Of a stretch of DNA of 64,000 bases, positions 49,651 to 60,400 are shown piece after piece. The notes under the pieces are model-generated. The model ran no database searches. It was given only the letters and a program-made list of their open reading frames with translations, and was not told the origin of the DNA. Within the stretch, counting starts at the first letter, position 1. Each line of letters starts with the position of its first letter. The DNA comes from Acidobacteriota bacterium (GTDB lineage Bacteria; Acidobacteriota; Terriglobia; Terriglobales; Acidobacteriaceae): positions 192,070 to 256,069 of the forward strand of contig JAFDVW010000017.1 in the NCBI GenBank assembly GCA_018268755.1, in the 5' to 3' direction. The translations under genes were made by a program, and so were the position numbers.

Positions 49651-50625
49651 ATGATTCGCAAAGTGGCCATTTTCTCCCTGTTATTGCTGTTGGCACTGGC
49701 ATCCTATGGACAGCGGCTTGATTCTTCGCCCAAAGGACAAGTTGTGCCCGGTTCTCCCACCTGGATTGCCAACAACTTTATTGTTGCGGCAAATATTACC
49801 TATCTGACGGCCCATAACTACTCCGCAAAATTGGACCTCTATCGCCCGGTCGGGATTCCCACCCCAGCCCCCGTGGTGGTGTATATCCATGGCGGCGGTT
49901 GGGTGGCTGGGACCAAGGAAGATGTAGCTCTGGGAGTCCTGCCTTTCCTGGAGATGGGATTTGCCGTGATCAATGTGGAATACCGCCTGGCCCATATTTC
50001 TCCCGCCCCGGCGGCGGTCGAAGACTGCCTCTGTGTATTGCACTGGCTGGGACGCAATGCGAAAGAATTCAACCTGGATCTGCAACGGGTGGTGGTTGCC
50101 GGCGCCTCGGCGGGCGGCCATTTGGCTTTAACCACCGCCATGATTCCTACGTCCGCGGGCTTGGAAAATGCCTGCGCCAATGCCGATGATGCCAGCGGCG
50201 GGGCCGGCGCCTGGCCCAATCAGCGCGCCCCGGTCGCCGCGGTCATCAATTGGTTTGGCATCACCGATGTCGCCGACCTCATCCACGGACCGAATGTCCG
50301 CGCCTACGCCTTATCTTGGGTGGGAAGCCAGCCTGATGCAGAGGAAATCGCCAAACGAGTTTCCCCGCTTTCCTACGTTCGTCCCGGCTTGCCCGCCATT
50401 CTGACGATTCACGGAGATCAGGACAAATACGTTCCGTATCAACATGCGGTGCGCTTGCATGCCGCGCTCGAGAAGGCCGGCGTCAAGAACGAATTGCTGA
50501 CCATGCCGGGAGGCGGGCACGGTGGATTCACCGCCGAGCAGGATTTTCAGATGTGGGAAAAAATCAAGCAATTCCTGGCCAGTGTGGGCATCTCGCCCGT
50601 GACCCAGGCAAGCCACGCGCCTTAA
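49651..50625 (+). CDS. Secreted alpha/beta-hydrolase esterase
   Basis: A 324-residue exported carboxylesterase (signal about 1-21). The oxyanion HGGG is at 80-83, the nucleophile Ser153 in GASAG, the acid D258 (HGDQDKYVP) and the base H290 (GGGHGGF). The family includes feruloyl and acetylxylan esterases (BD-FAE type), which fits removal of ester substituents from a glycan. GGGAGG precedes the ATG. It is the second gene of the dehydratase transcript and is convergent with gntR. Confidence 0.85.
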   Translation: MIRKVAIFSLLLLLALASYGQRLDSSPKGQVVPGSPTWIANNFIVAANITYLTAHNYSAKLDLYRPVGIPTPAPVVVYIHGGGWVAGTKEDVALGVLPFLEMGFAVINVEYRLAHISPAPAAVEDCLCVLHWLGRNAKEFNLDLQRVVVAGASAGGHLALTTAMIPTSAGLENACANADDASGGAGAWPNQRAPVAAVINWFGITDVADLIHGPNVRAYALSWVGSQPDAEEIAKRVSPLSYVRPGLPAILTIHGDQDKYVPYQHAVRLHAALEKAGVKNELLTMPGGGHGGFTAEQDFQMWEKIKQFLASVGISPVTQASHAP

Positions 50626-50665
50626 ACCGGAACATCCCCGGCAGAAAACAACAAAAGCTGCCGAA

Positions 50666-51358
50666 CTAAGATTTGGGGGCCTCGGCGTTTTCGGCGGAAT
50701 AAAGGTGGGACGCTTGTTCCGACCAGTCGTTCATGGCGGCGTGGAAGGCGCGTTTGGCGCGCTCCGGTTCTCCCGCCGCAATCGCGTCCAGCAGCACGCG
50801 ATGCGAGTTGAGGTCATTCGTCAGATTGAAGCCGGGCTGCATGGCCACACGGATGGCGCTGAATCCGAAAATAGGGACCACGACGCGGCGAAGAGACTCC
50901 ACCAGACAATCGTTGTGCGTGGCTTCCCACATGGCTATATGCCAGCTTAGGTCGTGACGGATATATTTCTGAAAATCACGGACCCGCGCCGCAGCTTGGG
51001 ACTGTTGAAACAGTTCTTCGAGCCGTTCGATGTCCGCGCGCGTCGACTGCCGGGCCGCTTCTTCTACCGCAAAGCCTTCCAGGGCGCGCCGCACCGCAAT
51101 GGTATTTTCCAGATCGCGCTGGCTGAAATGAGTGACAAAGGTGGCGGAGTTGGGCTTCTTGTAGACGTGGCCTTCCAGCTCCAGCTGAATAAGCGCTTCC
51201 CGGATAGCGGACTGGCTGGTGCCCAGGGTCTCCGCGAGTTTGCGTTCGACCAGACGCTCTCCCGGCAAAAGAGAACCGTCCAGGATCGACTCGCGAATCT
51301 TGTCGGCAACTTGGTGGCGGGCGGGCTGCGTGTTCAGCTTGCTGGCAATCAGGGGCAT
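50666..51358 (-). CDS. GntR-family regulator, FCD subfamily
   Basis: A 230-residue repressor. The winged helix-turn-helix covers about 12-75 (GERLVERKLAETLGTSQSAI then EALIQLELEG). The all-helical FCD ligand domain covers about 85-212 and keeps the metal ligands: D/H in RHDLSWH, H in NSHRVLL and H in AFHAAMN. FCD proteins usually sense organic or sugar acids. It is placed centrally in the locus, divergent from the receptor gene, and the repeated ATGATCGATCAT elements around it are the obvious candidate binding sites. Confidence 0.92.
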   Translation of the reverse strand: MPLIASKLNTQPARHQVADKIRESILDGSLLPGERLVERKLAETLGTSQSAIREALIQLELEGHVYKKPNSATFVTHFSQRDLENTIAVRRALEGFAVEEAARQSTRADIERLEELFQQSQAAARVRDFQKYIRHDLSWHIAMWEATHNDCLVESLRRVVVPIFGFSAIRVAMQPGFNLTNDLNSHRVLLDAIAAGEPERAKRAFHAAMNDWSEQASHLYSAENAEAPKS

Positions 51359-51493
51359 AACAATCCTCTTGATGGATATCCGGATAACACGTCTTTGCGA
51401 AGCACAGAAAAACCAGAGGCATGGGGATGCGCAAGCCGCGTCTCGCCCCTTGGTGCCAATTCCCGGCTCAGCTCGAATCCCTTGCCCGGATGT

Positions 51494-51522
51494 ATTTTAA
51501 TCGACAATAGAGAGGGAGGCAA
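51494..51522 (-). promoter_or_regulatory. gntR promoter
   Basis: On the minus strand, TTGCCT (51517-51522), 17 bases, then TAAAAT (51494-51499). The leader would be about 130 nt. Operator C lies 20 bases upstream of the -35. Confidence 0.6.
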
Positions 51523-51541
51523 CCCGGGATTATTTGATTAA

Positions 51542-51551
51542 TGATCGATCA
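51542..51551. promoter_or_regulatory. Palindromic operator site C
   Basis: TGATCGATCA, a 10-bp perfect palindrome in AT-rich DNA, lies between the gntR promoter and the receptor promoter, where it could affect both. Confidence 0.7.
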
Positions 51552-51568
51552 ATATTATCATTTTTGTC

Positions 51569-51618
51569 TTGACTAGCATGGTCATATCTCTCTAAAGTCC
51601 AACTGATGATCGGTCATC
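51569..51618 (+). promoter_or_regulatory. Promoter and operator site D of the receptor gene
   Basis: TTGACT (51569-51574), an 18-base spacer and TAAAGT (51593-51598). The site GATGATCGGTCATC (51605-51618, one mismatch from symmetry) follows at the expected transcription start, as at site B. Confidence 0.8.
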
Positions 51619-51640
51619 TATAGTCGGTTAGGAGACACAG

Positions 51641-54600
51641 ATGCGTGGTTTCGAAGCTTACTCACGAAAATTATGTTGGCTGTTGGGGCTGCTGCTGCTT
51701 TGTCCCATGGCCGTCCTGGCGCAGCAATCGGGTATCGTTGGCACCGTAACGGACTCCTCAGGCGCCCTCCTCACTGGGGTCGTGGTCACTGCCAAAAACG
51801 TGAACACGGGTGAAACCCGCCAGGCCAATAGCAATGAAGTCGGGCAATATGCCATCCCGAACTTGAAAATTGGAACCTACGAAGTCAGTGCCGAAAAGCA
51901 AGGGTTCCAACGCAAAATTGTAGACCAGGTTGCACTGGAAGTCGCGCTGACTCGCACCATCGATCTTTCTCTTCCCCCGGGCACCATCAGTGAGCAAGTG
52001 AACGTGACCGCGGCGGCGACGGCCTTGCAGACAAACGAGTCCTCGGTCAGCACCTTGCTGGAGACCAAGGTCGTCAACGAGATCCCCCTGAACGGAAGAA
52101 ACTTCCTCCAACTACAGCTGTTGTCTCCAGGCGTTACCTTGGCGAGGGGCGGCACTTTTAGCGTAGTAAAAATTGACGCCCAGAGCACCAGCATTGGCGG
52201 CGGCAACGTCTCCGTGAACGGCATGCGCGACGTGTACAACGACTATCTTCTGGATGGAGTCTCGTTCAAGGACTGGATCCACGGCACCAATGGTTTTAAC
52301 CCGTCTGTCGACGCCATTGATGAATTCCGGGTGCAGACCAGCAACTACACCGCCGAATTTGGCGCCAATGCAGGTGGAATATCGAACCTGGTCAGCAAGT
52401 CGGGGACGAATCAGCTGCATGGCTCGCTGTATGAATTCATCCGCAACGACAAGTTTGACGCGCTCAATTTCTTCACCCGCAAGGTCGGTGGCTCGAAATT
52501 GCCCCTGCGCCGTAATCAGTTCGGCGCTACCCTGGGCGGGCCGATCGTGCGCGACAAGACGTTCTTCTTCGGCAGTTATGAGGGCTTCCGCGAGCAGCGG
52601 ACAACCACGCAATTCATGACGTATCCCTCGGCGGCGATGCGACACGGGGATTTTTCCGAGCTCCTCGATCAGGATGACCCCATCATTATTCACGATCCCG
52701 CCACCGGAGATCCTTATCCTGGGAACGTGATTCCCGAGGATCAAATCCTCAGCGTCATGCCGGGCTATCTCGACACCTACATTCCCCTGCCCCAGACCGC
52801 GGGATTGCTGAACAATTATGTCGTCCCCGGGACCCGTAGAAATTCCACCAACCAGTACATCGGGAAAGTCGACCACGCTTTCAGTGATAGTCTCCATCTG
52901 TCCGGGCGCTACGCGGACAACAAGACATTTAATGCGTCGCCCATTCGCAACCCGAATTTCTTTGGCACGGACAACAACCGCAACCAGAACCTGAGCGTGC
53001 AACTCACCAAAACCCTCAATCCCCATACGATTGTGGAGGGACGTTTTGGCATCAACGCCTTTAAGCAATTCGTCGAGCAAAACCTTGCCGGAACTACACC
53101 CAACATCGCCGCCGATGTCCTGGAAATCAATGGCGTCTCGGTAGACCCGGCCGCTTCCAACGCTCCATCGTTTATCACTCCCGGCTTCAGTGGCTTGGGC
53201 GGGGCCCCTTCCACACCCAGAAGCTGGTTCAGTAAGCGCTTCGAATACCAGGGTAGCGCCAGCCTGGTGCGGGGTAGCCACATGATCCGCTTTGGCATGA
53301 ACCTCGTGCGGCACCACGAAACTTTCCCCGAGATCATCATCCCCAACGGTTTGTATGTGTTCGACGGGACATTTACCGGATACTCGCTGGCCGATATGTT
53401 GCTGGGTATTCCCGCCAACATGCTGCTTTCGCCGGAATTGTTTGATCCGCAATTTCGCCAGACGGAATGGATGCCGTGGATCCAGGACGACTGGAGGGTG
53501 ACCCGCAAACTTACCTTGAACCTCGGCCTGCGTTATGAACGGCGCCCCTGGCCCATTTCCGCCAACAACACCATCGCGAACATTCTGCTTCCTCCGGGAG
53601 GAGGGCAGGCCACAGAGATTCTATCTGCCGCTTGTGTGCCGGATCCTCCGGTGCGGCGTTGCGAAACTTCTTTGCCCACCGCGATTGCTAAATCGCGCAG
53701 CACCATGGGAGGCACCGACAACAATAATTTTGCGCCTCGCGTCGGATTCGCCTACCGCGTGGACAACGCTGGCAAGACTGTTGTACGCGGCGGATACGGG
53801 GTCTTCTTCCAACCCGAGCCCTTCAATCAGTTTGTGTTCCTGAGCATCAATCCTCCTTTTGTCAGTTTCTATAACCGCTTCCTCAATCAATCGAACTATC
53901 AGGACTGGGATTGGCATAACCCCACCGCGGGCTTGCCCGCAGGCGGGATCCAGTTCACCTACATCCCGCAGAACCTCGCCACGCCCTATCTGCAAGCCTG
54001 GAACTTCGGCATTCAGCGGGACCTCGGGGCCGGAGTGGTGCTGGATGTCACCTACGTCGGAAACAAAGACTCGAAGCTGTGGGCGCGCACCTGGCCCAAT
54101 CAGCCGCGTCCTGGTCCGGGCGACATTGATTCACGCCGTCCCTACACCAACGTCTCGACGATTGCGGGCAACGAGCCCATTGGAAACGCCAACTATCACG
54201 GACTACAGGCGAAAGCGGAGCGGCGATTCTCCAAGGGCCTTTCTCTGCTGGCGGGCTATACCTGGTCCAAAGCCATCACCGATTCCCAGGCTGCGGAAAC
54301 CGGCGCTTTCGTCCCCGACTTGCAGGACAACTACAATCGTCGGGCCAATCGTGGTTTGTGGTCAGCTGATGCTCGTCACCGGTTCACGCTGAGCGGCATC
54401 TATGACTTGCCTATCGGCAGCCGGCAGGCCTTGCTGGGTAACGTCCAGGGAGTTGCCGGGAAGATCATTTCCGGCTGGCAACTGGGCACCATCGTGACCC
54501 TGCAGAGTGGCCAACCCCAAACTGCGGTTCTGGCGTTTGATAATCCGAACGTTGGAGAAGGCGCTAAACTTCCTAATATGCTGAGGAATCCCAACAACGG

Positions 54601-54907
54601 GCCCAAGACAGCGGACCAGTGGTTCGATATTGATGCCTTCGAAGTGCCGGAGCAATATACCTTCGGCAACGAATCTATCGGGGCCGTGACCGGCCCCGGC
54701 ATCGCCAACGTGGATTTCTCCCTGGCCAAAAACACGGCCCTCACGGAGCGGATTAACCTACAGTTCCGCGCCGAGGCCTTTAACTTGTTCAATCACACAA
54801 TCCTGGGTGATCCCGACATGACTTTCGGGTCTCCCTCGTTCGCCACGATCACCAGCACTCGTCTGGAGAACCGGGAAATGCAGTTCTCTCTGAGGCTGGT
54901 GTTCTAA
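51641..54907 (+). CDS. TonB-dependent receptor, Oar/CarboxypepD_reg type
   Basis: A 1088-residue outer-membrane transporter. A signal peptide (about 1-29) is followed by a carboxypeptidase-regulatory-like domain (about 30-115, GIVGTVTDSSGALLTGVVVT), a plug (about 120-240, NGRNFLQLQLLSPG) and a long barrel ending in Phe (LRLVF). The size and domain order match the large acidobacterial receptors linked to glycan uptake. It heads the operon with the ceramidase-like and DMT genes, behind operator D. No SusD-like lipoprotein gene is in the window. Confidence 0.92.
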   Translation: MRGFEAYSRKLCWLLGLLLLCPMAVLAQQSGIVGTVTDSSGALLTGVVVTAKNVNTGETRQANSNEVGQYAIPNLKIGTYEVSAEKQGFQRKIVDQVALEVALTRTIDLSLPPGTISEQVNVTAAATALQTNESSVSTLLETKVVNEIPLNGRNFLQLQLLSPGVTLARGGTFSVVKIDAQSTSIGGGNVSVNGMRDVYNDYLLDGVSFKDWIHGTNGFNPSVDAIDEFRVQTSNYTAEFGANAGGISNLVSKSGTNQLHGSLYEFIRNDKFDALNFFTRKVGGSKLPLRRNQFGATLGGPIVRDKTFFFGSYEGFREQRTTTQFMTYPSAAMRHGDFSELLDQDDPIIIHDPATGDPYPGNVIPEDQILSVMPGYLDTYIPLPQTAGLLNNYVVPGTRRNSTNQYIGKVDHAFSDSLHLSGRYADNKTFNASPIRNPNFFGTDNNRNQNLSVQLTKTLNPHTIVEGRFGINAFKQFVEQNLAGTTPNIAADVLEINGVSVDPAASNAPSFITPGFSGLGGAPSTPRSWFSKRFEYQGSASLVRGSHMIRFGMNLVRHHETFPEIIIPNGLYVFDGTFTGYSLADMLLGIPANMLLSPELFDPQFRQTEWMPWIQDDWRVTRKLTLNLGLRYERRPWPISANNTIANILLPPGGGQATEILSAACVPDPPVRRCETSLPTAIAKSRSTMGGTDNNNFAPRVGFAYRVDNAGKTVVRGGYGVFFQPEPFNQFVFLSINPPFVSFYNRFLNQSNYQDWDWHNPTAGLPAGGIQFTYIPQNLATPYLQAWNFGIQRDLGAGVVLDVTYVGNKDSKLWARTWPNQPRPGPGDIDSRRPYTNVSTIAGNEPIGNANYHGLQAKAERRFSKGLSLLAGYTWSKAITDSQAAETGAFVPDLQDNYNRRANRGLWSADARHRFTLSGIYDLPIGSRQALLGNVQGVAGKIISGWQLGTIVTLQSGQPQTAVLAFDNPNVGEGAKLPNMLRNPNNGPKTADQWFDIDAFEVPEQYTFGNESIGAVTGPGIANVDFSLAKNTALTERINLQFRAEAFNLFNHTILGDPDMTFGSPSFATITSTRLENREMQFSLRLVF

Positions 54908-54997
54908 ACACCCGAACGCGGTATGCTTTCCTCCGTTGCGGTCCGCCTCTCCCGGCGGACCGCAATGCTGTTTGATACTTTCCCCAAGGTCTCATTT

Positions 54998-56440
54998 ATG
55001 TCTCACCAGATAAGCAGGCAGACCGGCACATTCCTGGCGGGAGCGGCGAAGATGGTCATCACACCTCCTCCCGGCGCCCCCACCCTGGGCACAATTCAGC
55101 GCAGCACCGGGGTGCACGATGAGCTCTATGCCCGCGCGCTGGTGCTGGGCGACGGAAAACAGAGCATCGCGATTGTGTCTCTCGATCTGATCGGCATGGA
55201 TTTTTCCTTGTCCGACGACATACGCGATGCGATTCGCTCCCTCACTGGCATCGCCGTGGTCCTGGTCCACTGCACCCATAACCATTCTGCGCCCTTCACC
55301 ATTCCCTGGAGCGTGCTCGGATCGCGCTGGCTGGCGGGGCCAGGTAAGCTGTGGCGGAATGGACTGGTGACAAAATTGGCGGAGCTGGTAGCGCAAGCCC
55401 AGGAGAAGAGTGGGCCCGTGGGATTGCGCGCGGCCAGAGCTCCGGTCAAAATTGGCTCCAACCGCCGGCTTTCCACCGACCAGGGCACGGTCATGAAACC
55501 CAATCCCGCTGGGCCCATTGTCCCCTGGGTCGATGTGCTGCGCGTGGATCGTAGCGATGGAAGTCCCCTGGCGGTATTGTTCAGTCACGCCGCCCATCCC
55601 GTCATTATCCACGGGGCCAGCCGTCTGATCAGCGCGGAGTTTCCCGGATTTGCGGTGCGCAAGCTGCAAGAGTTGTTGGGTGGCGATTGTGTGGCCATGT
55701 TTGGACAGGCTTTTGCCGCCAACATTAACGGCGATCCCTTGCGGGGCGGAATCTCCGCCGCGGAGCGGGCCGGGGAAGTATTGGCCCAGGCGGCATTTGA
55801 AGCTGCTGCCAAAAGTCAGGAGGTCCCCTATCAGGAGTTCCAGGTTGTGTCCGCCAACACCTGGCTCCCCTTGCAGTCACTCCCTTCCCAGGAAGCATGC
55901 GTGCAAGCCCTGCGGGAAGCGGAAGAACGCTTGACGCGCCGCTATGGCTCGGATCAGCTCACGGATGAACAGCTGTGGGACATGCAGGACGAAGCTGAGA
56001 CCGCCAAGAGCCAAACGGAATCTCAGGCGGCGGACGATGTCCAACCCATGGAAGGCAAAGCCTGGTGGATGATGGACACTGTGCTGTGCCTGCGCGATCT
56101 CCTGCACAAGATTCAAACCAGTGATGCGGCTCCGCTGCGCTTTGACGCCCACTTGGTCCGTATCGGCGGGGACTGGTCGCTTCTGGCCGCCACCCATGAG
56201 CTGTTCGCCGAATATCAGTTGCTGCTCGACCAGGCCTCTCCTACCAGGCACAACATGATGCTGGCCTACACCAATGGCTGTGAGAGCTATATTCCCATGG
56301 ACAAGGATTACGCTCTTGGCGGGTATGAGGCGTCCAGCTTCCCTGAGGATGGAGCGGCCCTGCGCTATCGCCATCGGCGCGCGCTTGCGACGGGGACGGA
56401 GCAAAGAGTCATGGACGCGCTCCAGTCCTTGTGGCGGTAG
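54998..56440 (+). CDS. Neutral/alkaline ceramidase-like hydrolase
   Basis: A 480-residue protein with the N-terminal domain of neutral ceramidases. Candidate zinc ligands lie in LVHCTHNHSAP and SHAAHPVIIHG. No signal peptide is evident from the chosen ATG (MSHQISRQTG); a longer in-frame start at 54923 exists but also gives none. In sugar-utilisation settings such proteins are usually uncharacterised, so amide or ester hydrolysis of a glycoconjugate is only inferred. It follows the receptor by 90 bases. Confidence 0.75.
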   Translation: MSHQISRQTGTFLAGAAKMVITPPPGAPTLGTIQRSTGVHDELYARALVLGDGKQSIAIVSLDLIGMDFSLSDDIRDAIRSLTGIAVVLVHCTHNHSAPFTIPWSVLGSRWLAGPGKLWRNGLVTKLAELVAQAQEKSGPVGLRAARAPVKIGSNRRLSTDQGTVMKPNPAGPIVPWVDVLRVDRSDGSPLAVLFSHAAHPVIIHGASRLISAEFPGFAVRKLQELLGGDCVAMFGQAFAANINGDPLRGGISAAERAGEVLAQAAFEAAAKSQEVPYQEFQVVSANTWLPLQSLPSQEACVQALREAEERLTRRYGSDQLTDEQLWDMQDEAETAKSQTESQAADDVQPMEGKAWWMMDTVLCLRDLLHKIQTSDAAPLRFDAHLVRIGGDWSLLAATHELFAEYQLLLDQASPTRHNMMLAYTNGCESYIPMDKDYALGGYEASSFPEDGAALRYRHRRALATGTEQRVMDALQSLWR

Positions 56441-56494
56441 GGCAGATTTCCTGTCCAGATGGCGTAGTCCAGAAAGCATTGCAAGGAGAACAAC

Positions 56495-57394
56495 ATGTTC
56501 GTGGGATATTTGTTTGCAGTGCTGGCCATGCTCAGCATCGGCATACTGGGAATCCTGAGCAAACTGGCGGACCGCCAGGACTGTACGCCGCTCAACACTA
56601 CGCTGGTCCTTTTTGGCGGCTCTTCGGTCTTCATGGGCCTCTACGTTAGCCTGGTCCAGGGGGAGACATTGAATCCCCCCAAGATGGTCACCGGCACCGC
56701 ACTATTTTTTGGCGCTCTGGCTGTCCTGGCCTTCTGGGTCTTCCTGTATGGACTTCAGTTCGGCAAGATCACAACCAGCTGGATTTTTATGAATTTGTCG
56801 GCCATCGTGCCGGCAGGGCTTTCCGCCCTTCTCTACCATGAAGCCATTGGTGCTTTGAAAGGCGTGGTATTGGCGCTGGTGGTGCTGTCTATTGTGCTGC
56901 TATGGAAAGACAAACAGCAGGAGAGTGCTGACTCCACCGCCGGGCCGACGGCCGCAAGCGGGAACGTGAAGATCTGGATTACGGCCATGCTAGCGGCATT
57001 TCTGTTGAATGGAGTTTGCCCCTTCGGGCTTCGCGTTCTTGCGGGCCGAGGACTCGCGCAGCAGTACACGCCGGTGTATCTCGTCTACTGGTACTTCGCA
57101 GGCTTTGCTTTCGGACTGTTCGGGCTGATGAAAGCACGGCGGCGGTTGTCACGCGCCAATCTTTTCATCGGCCTCATTATGGCTGTAGCCAGTGTGGGGG
57201 GGCAGTTCTTTATGGGATTGGCCCTGTCGCGGGGTGTCCCCGGCAGTGTGGTCTACATGCTGGGCATGGGGGCCAGCATGTGCGTCGTGGTCCTGGGCGG
57301 GGTTTTGTTCTTCCATGAAAAAGTTGGGACCTATGCGAAGCTTGGCATTGTGATCGGATTGGCGGCGGCCGTACTCCTGGGAGCCACAGGCTAG
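56495..57394 (+). CDS. DMT/EamA-type transporter
   Basis: A 299-residue inner-membrane protein with about ten hydrophobic helices in two repeats (about 1-140 and 155-299), the drug/metabolite transporter fold. The second repeat ends VVVLGGVLFFHEKVGTYAKL, the usual EamA closing motif. AAGGAGA precedes the ATG, 54 bases after the ceramidase-like gene. It may carry the sugar or sugar acid released by the locus into the cytoplasm. Confidence 0.85.
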   Translation: MFVGYLFAVLAMLSIGILGILSKLADRQDCTPLNTTLVLFGGSSVFMGLYVSLVQGETLNPPKMVTGTALFFGALAVLAFWVFLYGLQFGKITTSWIFMNLSAIVPAGLSALLYHEAIGALKGVVLALVVLSIVLLWKDKQQESADSTAGPTAASGNVKIWITAMLAAFLLNGVCPFGLRVLAGRGLAQQYTPVYLVYWYFAGFAFGLFGLMKARRRLSRANLFIGLIMAVASVGGQFFMGLALSRGVPGSVVYMLGMGASMCVVVLGGVLFFHEKVGTYAKLGIVIGLAAAVLLGATG

Positions 57395-57431
57395 CAAAGC
57401 GTTGAAAAAATCCGGATAGTGTTTTCTGAAG

Positions 57432-57454
57432 GGCCCGGCCTACGCCGGGCCTTT
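57432..57454. terminator. Bidirectional terminator between convergent genes
   Basis: GGCCCGGC (57432-57439) and GCCGGGCC (57444-57451) pair perfectly around CTAC, with TTT on the plus-strand side and a short T-tract on the other. Confidence 0.7.
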
Positions 57455-57472
57455 CCAGTTAGTCGAGACCAA

Positions 57473-60400
57473 TTACTGTTTCATCCGCACTACCAGACTC
57501 TTAATCTCATAACCTTCCATGGGCAGCGTGACCGAGTGAGCAGTGGCATCGACGGTCGCCTTGCGTTCGCCCATGACCGAACCCAGATACGCCTCTTGCA
57601 ACTCGGTGATAGGAAATTGAAGGCTCGCCGTAATGCGGTTGGACGTGGTGTTCTGCACTCGGACCAGGTAGGCCTGGTCTTCGAGGGGCCGGACTGTGAG
57701 AACGGTGACGCCCTGGGGAGCGGCCTCCAGAAATCCCGCGCCACTTTCCGGCAAGGTCGGCTCCCATCCCATGCGGTAGCGGCGGATGACCGGGAAGGGC
57801 GACCTCTGCTCCTGGGCCAGCCTGGCAGCTTGCGTCGAAGCGATTTCGCCACCGCTGGTCAAGGCATAGCGGAAAATGAATCGCCCACCCTGCTGCGCCG
57901 GCGCGTCAGTATACCAATAGTTGTTCATGACATAGGAGAATACGGAGCCATTTTCAATCTGGATCGACTCCGGCCACAAGCCACGATTGATGTCTTGCAG
58001 GGTGACCAGCGGCGCATCGACCGTGGCCCAGGCCACGCTATGATTGGTCCCTTTTCCCCATACCGCTCCTTGCGTGGTGAACCATTGCCGGTTGGCGCCG
58101 GGAAGCATGTCGTGGACAGGGTCCACCCAGGCGGTCGCCCCCTGATATTGCATTTGCGACACGGCGAGCGCAAAAGGAAATGCGAAGTAGACGCCTTCTT
58201 TCTTTAACGTAGCCTTCTTTTCGACTTCGTTGTGAAAGAGGACTTGCTTCTCCGCGTCGGGCAAGATGATGGTCGTGACGATCTCAGGTGTGTTCAGGGC
58301 CGAGGCGCGGACCGTGATCACAGTGCCCCAGGGGAATCGCCGCGCTTCAGGCGCGCTTGCCAGGGTGGCGTGATGAAGCTGCAATTCAGGTAGAGGGAAT
58401 GTGATATCAGCAATAAGAAGGCGATTATCTTTCAAACTGCCGGGAATAAAGTCGCCCGGATCGCCGCCGCTCACATATAGATATTCATTCAGGCCATAGT
58501 CCGATCGCGCATCCACCAGGTCCTGACCGGTTGCTTTGTCGATCAAATGGGCCACCGCGCCACTCCCATGATCGATTTGCAGCCGGTAATGGGCATTTTC
58601 CACGGCCGGCGCGGCCGGATCGAGATCAATCACCTTGCCTTCCGGGACCTTTCCTTTCGCGGTGGCGTAAAACTTGTAGCCCATGGCCGGGATGCTGTTC
58701 GCCCAGCAACGAACATCCTGGTAGTCGTGATGGGATCGCAGCACGCCGCAGGGGATCGCTTGCCCAGTCTCGGGATCGACCAGGATCTCCTCGGGTTCCA
58801 GCTCGAAGTCGAATAAGCCGCTGCGCACCCAGCTCTCGGGATTGAACACCACGGCGCCCTGCTCGCGGGTGGCGATGGATTCTGCAACTTTGTCCATGCC
58901 GACCAGCCGCAGGTCGCTGGTCTGCTGGAACGCGGCTTCCGCCCAGGCGCGATGCGCGGCTTCGCCAAAGCGTGTGCGATAGCTGTAAGGACGGCGGAAG
59001 GAATTGGCGTCGCTCCATACATAGGAGTCGGCCAGCAGAATGTTCTTCCAGGCATCCTGAAAAGGAGAGGAATCAAACTTCAGATGTGGCTGGAGCCAGC
59101 CGGCAATGCTTTCGAATTTTTCGGCAGCGAGAATCTGCATCTGGGAAGTGCGGATCATCGCGGCAATGCGCGCGTCGGCTCCGGCCTCGTCTTCCCAATA
59201 CGCGCCGCCGTCGCCGCGGTAGGTCTTGATCTGCGGTCCAAAGTTCCTGGTGATATGGGTAAAGAAATCGCGTTGGGTGGAAGCAATCACTTTGGGATAC
59301 GCATACTCGCGGTTCCACTTTTCCAGTACGTCGGCGTCCCCCCAGTGGCGCATGGGGATTTCGTCATTATGCAGGCCAAAGAGCAGGACGGCGTCAAAGG
59401 GGAAATCGTCGCGCTCATACTGCGAGAGAAACAGCGGAAGAGAGCGCTGCAATCCCTGGATCGACGGCGCGTAGCTCCCGCTCTGGACCGACTCCGCATT
59501 CCATCCGGCCCAGGTCATGTCATCGACGGCGGTGTAGGAGACCCCGCTCCACACCAGTACTTTCGCGCCAGTCGGTCCTTCCCAATAAAAAGGGGAATGG
59601 AAGTTCAACAGCCCAATTGGATTGAAGGCCCCGCGGATGGGATCGCTGCCATTGGTGAAGTACGCGATGCCGGCGTCGGCCAGCACCTGCGGCATGGCCC
59701 AGGTGATGGAAGGTTCGTCCGTCTGGGAAGCGGAGTCCACCGGAAAGTTATGTTGTTTACCGGCCCGCAGAGAATAGTCCAGCGAGCGGTATAACTCTTC
59801 GGGTGTCATTAGGCCGGTAAAAAAGTTAGCATACAGCGCATTGATGCCCCACTTGCCAGTCTTCAGATGGCCAAGCAGTTCCTGGCAAGATTCCTCACGA
59901 CGTGTGGCGCAATAGGACTCCAGGTTGGCCGCCGCATCCAGGGTAAAAGAATAGGAAGGATAGTTCTTCTGGATTTGCAGCGTCTTGTCGACGAATCGGT
60001 TCTCCCACTCCAGCGTGCGCGCGGGCAGGTCGTTGTAGCCGAAGTCGGCCTGCTCCATGGGAAGCGCGTACACATTCCATTTTCTCTTGGGTTGGAACGT
60101 TCCTCGATACAGTGGATCTTTGCTGCCCACGATATAGAGAGCGGCGGCCACCGGCCCGTCCGGCGCCGGCACATCGAAAGTGAATTCCAGGTCCCCCGCT
60201 TCGTTCTGCACGACGCTGTGTTCCTGGGAAGTGGCGCCGATGACGGCTTTGAGCTTCACCGCTCCCAGTGGCTTACTGGTCCTTACGTGCACGTTGGCCA
60301 CTTCCCGCAAACCGGCCGGACTGTTCTTGTACAGGATGGTCGGTTCGACGGCTGCTGCGGTCACCAGCGGCGGTGTACTGCCAGGATTGTTGCTAAGCAT

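Noticed and set aside
58567..58574. An ATGATCGAT-like half-site inside the GH38-like gene
   Set aside because: It is only half of the palindrome and lies in coding sequence, so I did not count it as an operator.
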